Source: DATDMG01 sp036518955
GTDB taxonomy: Bacteria > Actinomycetota > Actinomycetes > Actinomycetales > Kineosporiaceae
Reading direction: 5' to 3'
DNA length: 14,923 nucleotides
NCBI GenBank assembly: GCA_036518955.1
Contig: DATDMG010000108.1
Location: forward strand, 1 to 14,923
A model generated the notes under the pieces. The model worked only from the letters and a program-made list of their open reading frames with translations, had not been told where the DNA came from and did not search any database. The position numbers were made by a program, and so were the translations under genes. Numbering within the stretch: the first letter of the stretch is position 1; the number at the start of each line of letters is the position of its first letter. Shown here piece after piece: positions 14,781 through 14,923 of this stretch.

Positions 14781-14923
14781 CGACGAGCACAGCTACTCCG
14801 CGAAGCTGCGCGGCCGGCCGCTCGACCTCACCTACAAGGAGTTCGAGCTGCTGAAGTATCTGGCGCAGCACGCGGGCCGGGTGTTCACCCGGGCGCAGCT
14901 GCTGCAGGAGGTGTGGGGCTACG
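14746..14923 (+). CDS. Second GlnR-type winged-helix domain, partial, inverted relative to the first
   Basis: The plus-strand frame through 14746 reads PDGGLTKAGELVIDE and continues without a stop to the window end, with LDLTYKEFELLKYLAQ and VFTRAQLLQEVWGY. Over 53 residues (14764-14922) it matches the minus-strand gene (14588-14430) at 44 positions, with many synonymous differences, so it is a diverged homologue and not a copy of the same DNA. GELVIDE at the domain start is the form I recall from GlnR proteins. To the left the sequence belongs to the opposite-strand gene, so this reading frame has no receiver domain and no credible start. It is a fragment created by the junction at about 14726-14746, and its C-terminus lies beyond the window. 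Confidence 0.75.

Noticed and set aside
14224..14871. 215-residue minus-strand ORF near the right end
   Set aside because: It is out of frame with the GlnR winged helix and is the shadow of the real frames on both strands.
1..14923. CRISPR arrays, tRNA or rRNA genes, insertion sequences, phage or defence genes
   Set aside because: I looked for regularly spaced repeats, terminal inverted repeats, transposase or integrase motifs and tRNA-like cloverleafs by eye and found none.

Overview
The window is very GC-rich, with codons ending mostly in G or C, GTG starts and 4-bp ATGA/GTGA gene overlaps. Together with a mycothiol synthase gene (mshD) and a GlnR-type winged-helix regulator, this points to a mycothiol-producing actinobacterium. 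From memory, the order glnR - mshD - ppk - NUDIX/histidine phosphatase - pstSCAB - (convergent) pit - DUF47 matches the phosphate region of Streptomyces coelicolor (about SCO4137-SCO4159). Genus cannot be fixed by eye.

Layout. 1-704 (minus) is the N-terminal part of a class III PLP aminotransferase cut by the window edge. 887-1594 (plus) is a helical protein I do not recognise. 1595-1913 is a spacer with a 14-bp tandem repeat and a possible 39-residue ORF that overlaps the next start. 1914-3785 (plus) is a membrane-anchored metallophosphoesterase. 3913-5537 (plus) is a DUF47/PhoU-like gene overlapping a PiT low-affinity phosphate permease gene. The PiT stop codon directly abuts the pstB stop codon of the opposing operon. 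9553-5538 (minus) is pstS-pstC-pstA-pstB, with a probable PHO box upstream of pstS and a strong hairpin between pstS and pstC. 10922-9855 (minus) is a Nudix-histidine phosphatase fusion overlapping the end of ppk (13144-10919). 14202-13213 (minus) is mshD. 14265 to about 14732 (minus) is the C-terminal part of a GlnR-type regulator.

How it works together. PstSCAB takes up phosphate with high affinity using ATP; PiT takes it up with low affinity, with its DUF47 partner. Ppk makes polyphosphate from ATP, the membrane phosphoesterase may release phosphate outside the cell, and the Nudix/phosphatase protein probably acts on nucleotide-type phosphates. The PHO box suggests control by PhoR-PhoP, which is not encoded here.

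Oddities. The most unusual point is the right end: the minus-strand GlnR gene loses its receiver domain at about 14726-14746, where a second, diverged GlnR-type winged-helix region begins on the plus strand. This inverted join looks like a chimeric assembly or a rearrangement breakpoint. The Nudix box of the ppk-linked protein has lost two of its three acidic residues in the REUxEE part. I see no CRISPR array, tRNA, rRNA, insertion sequence, phage or defence system, and no wholly new system; this is mainly a conserved phosphate cluster with several regulatory details worth checking.
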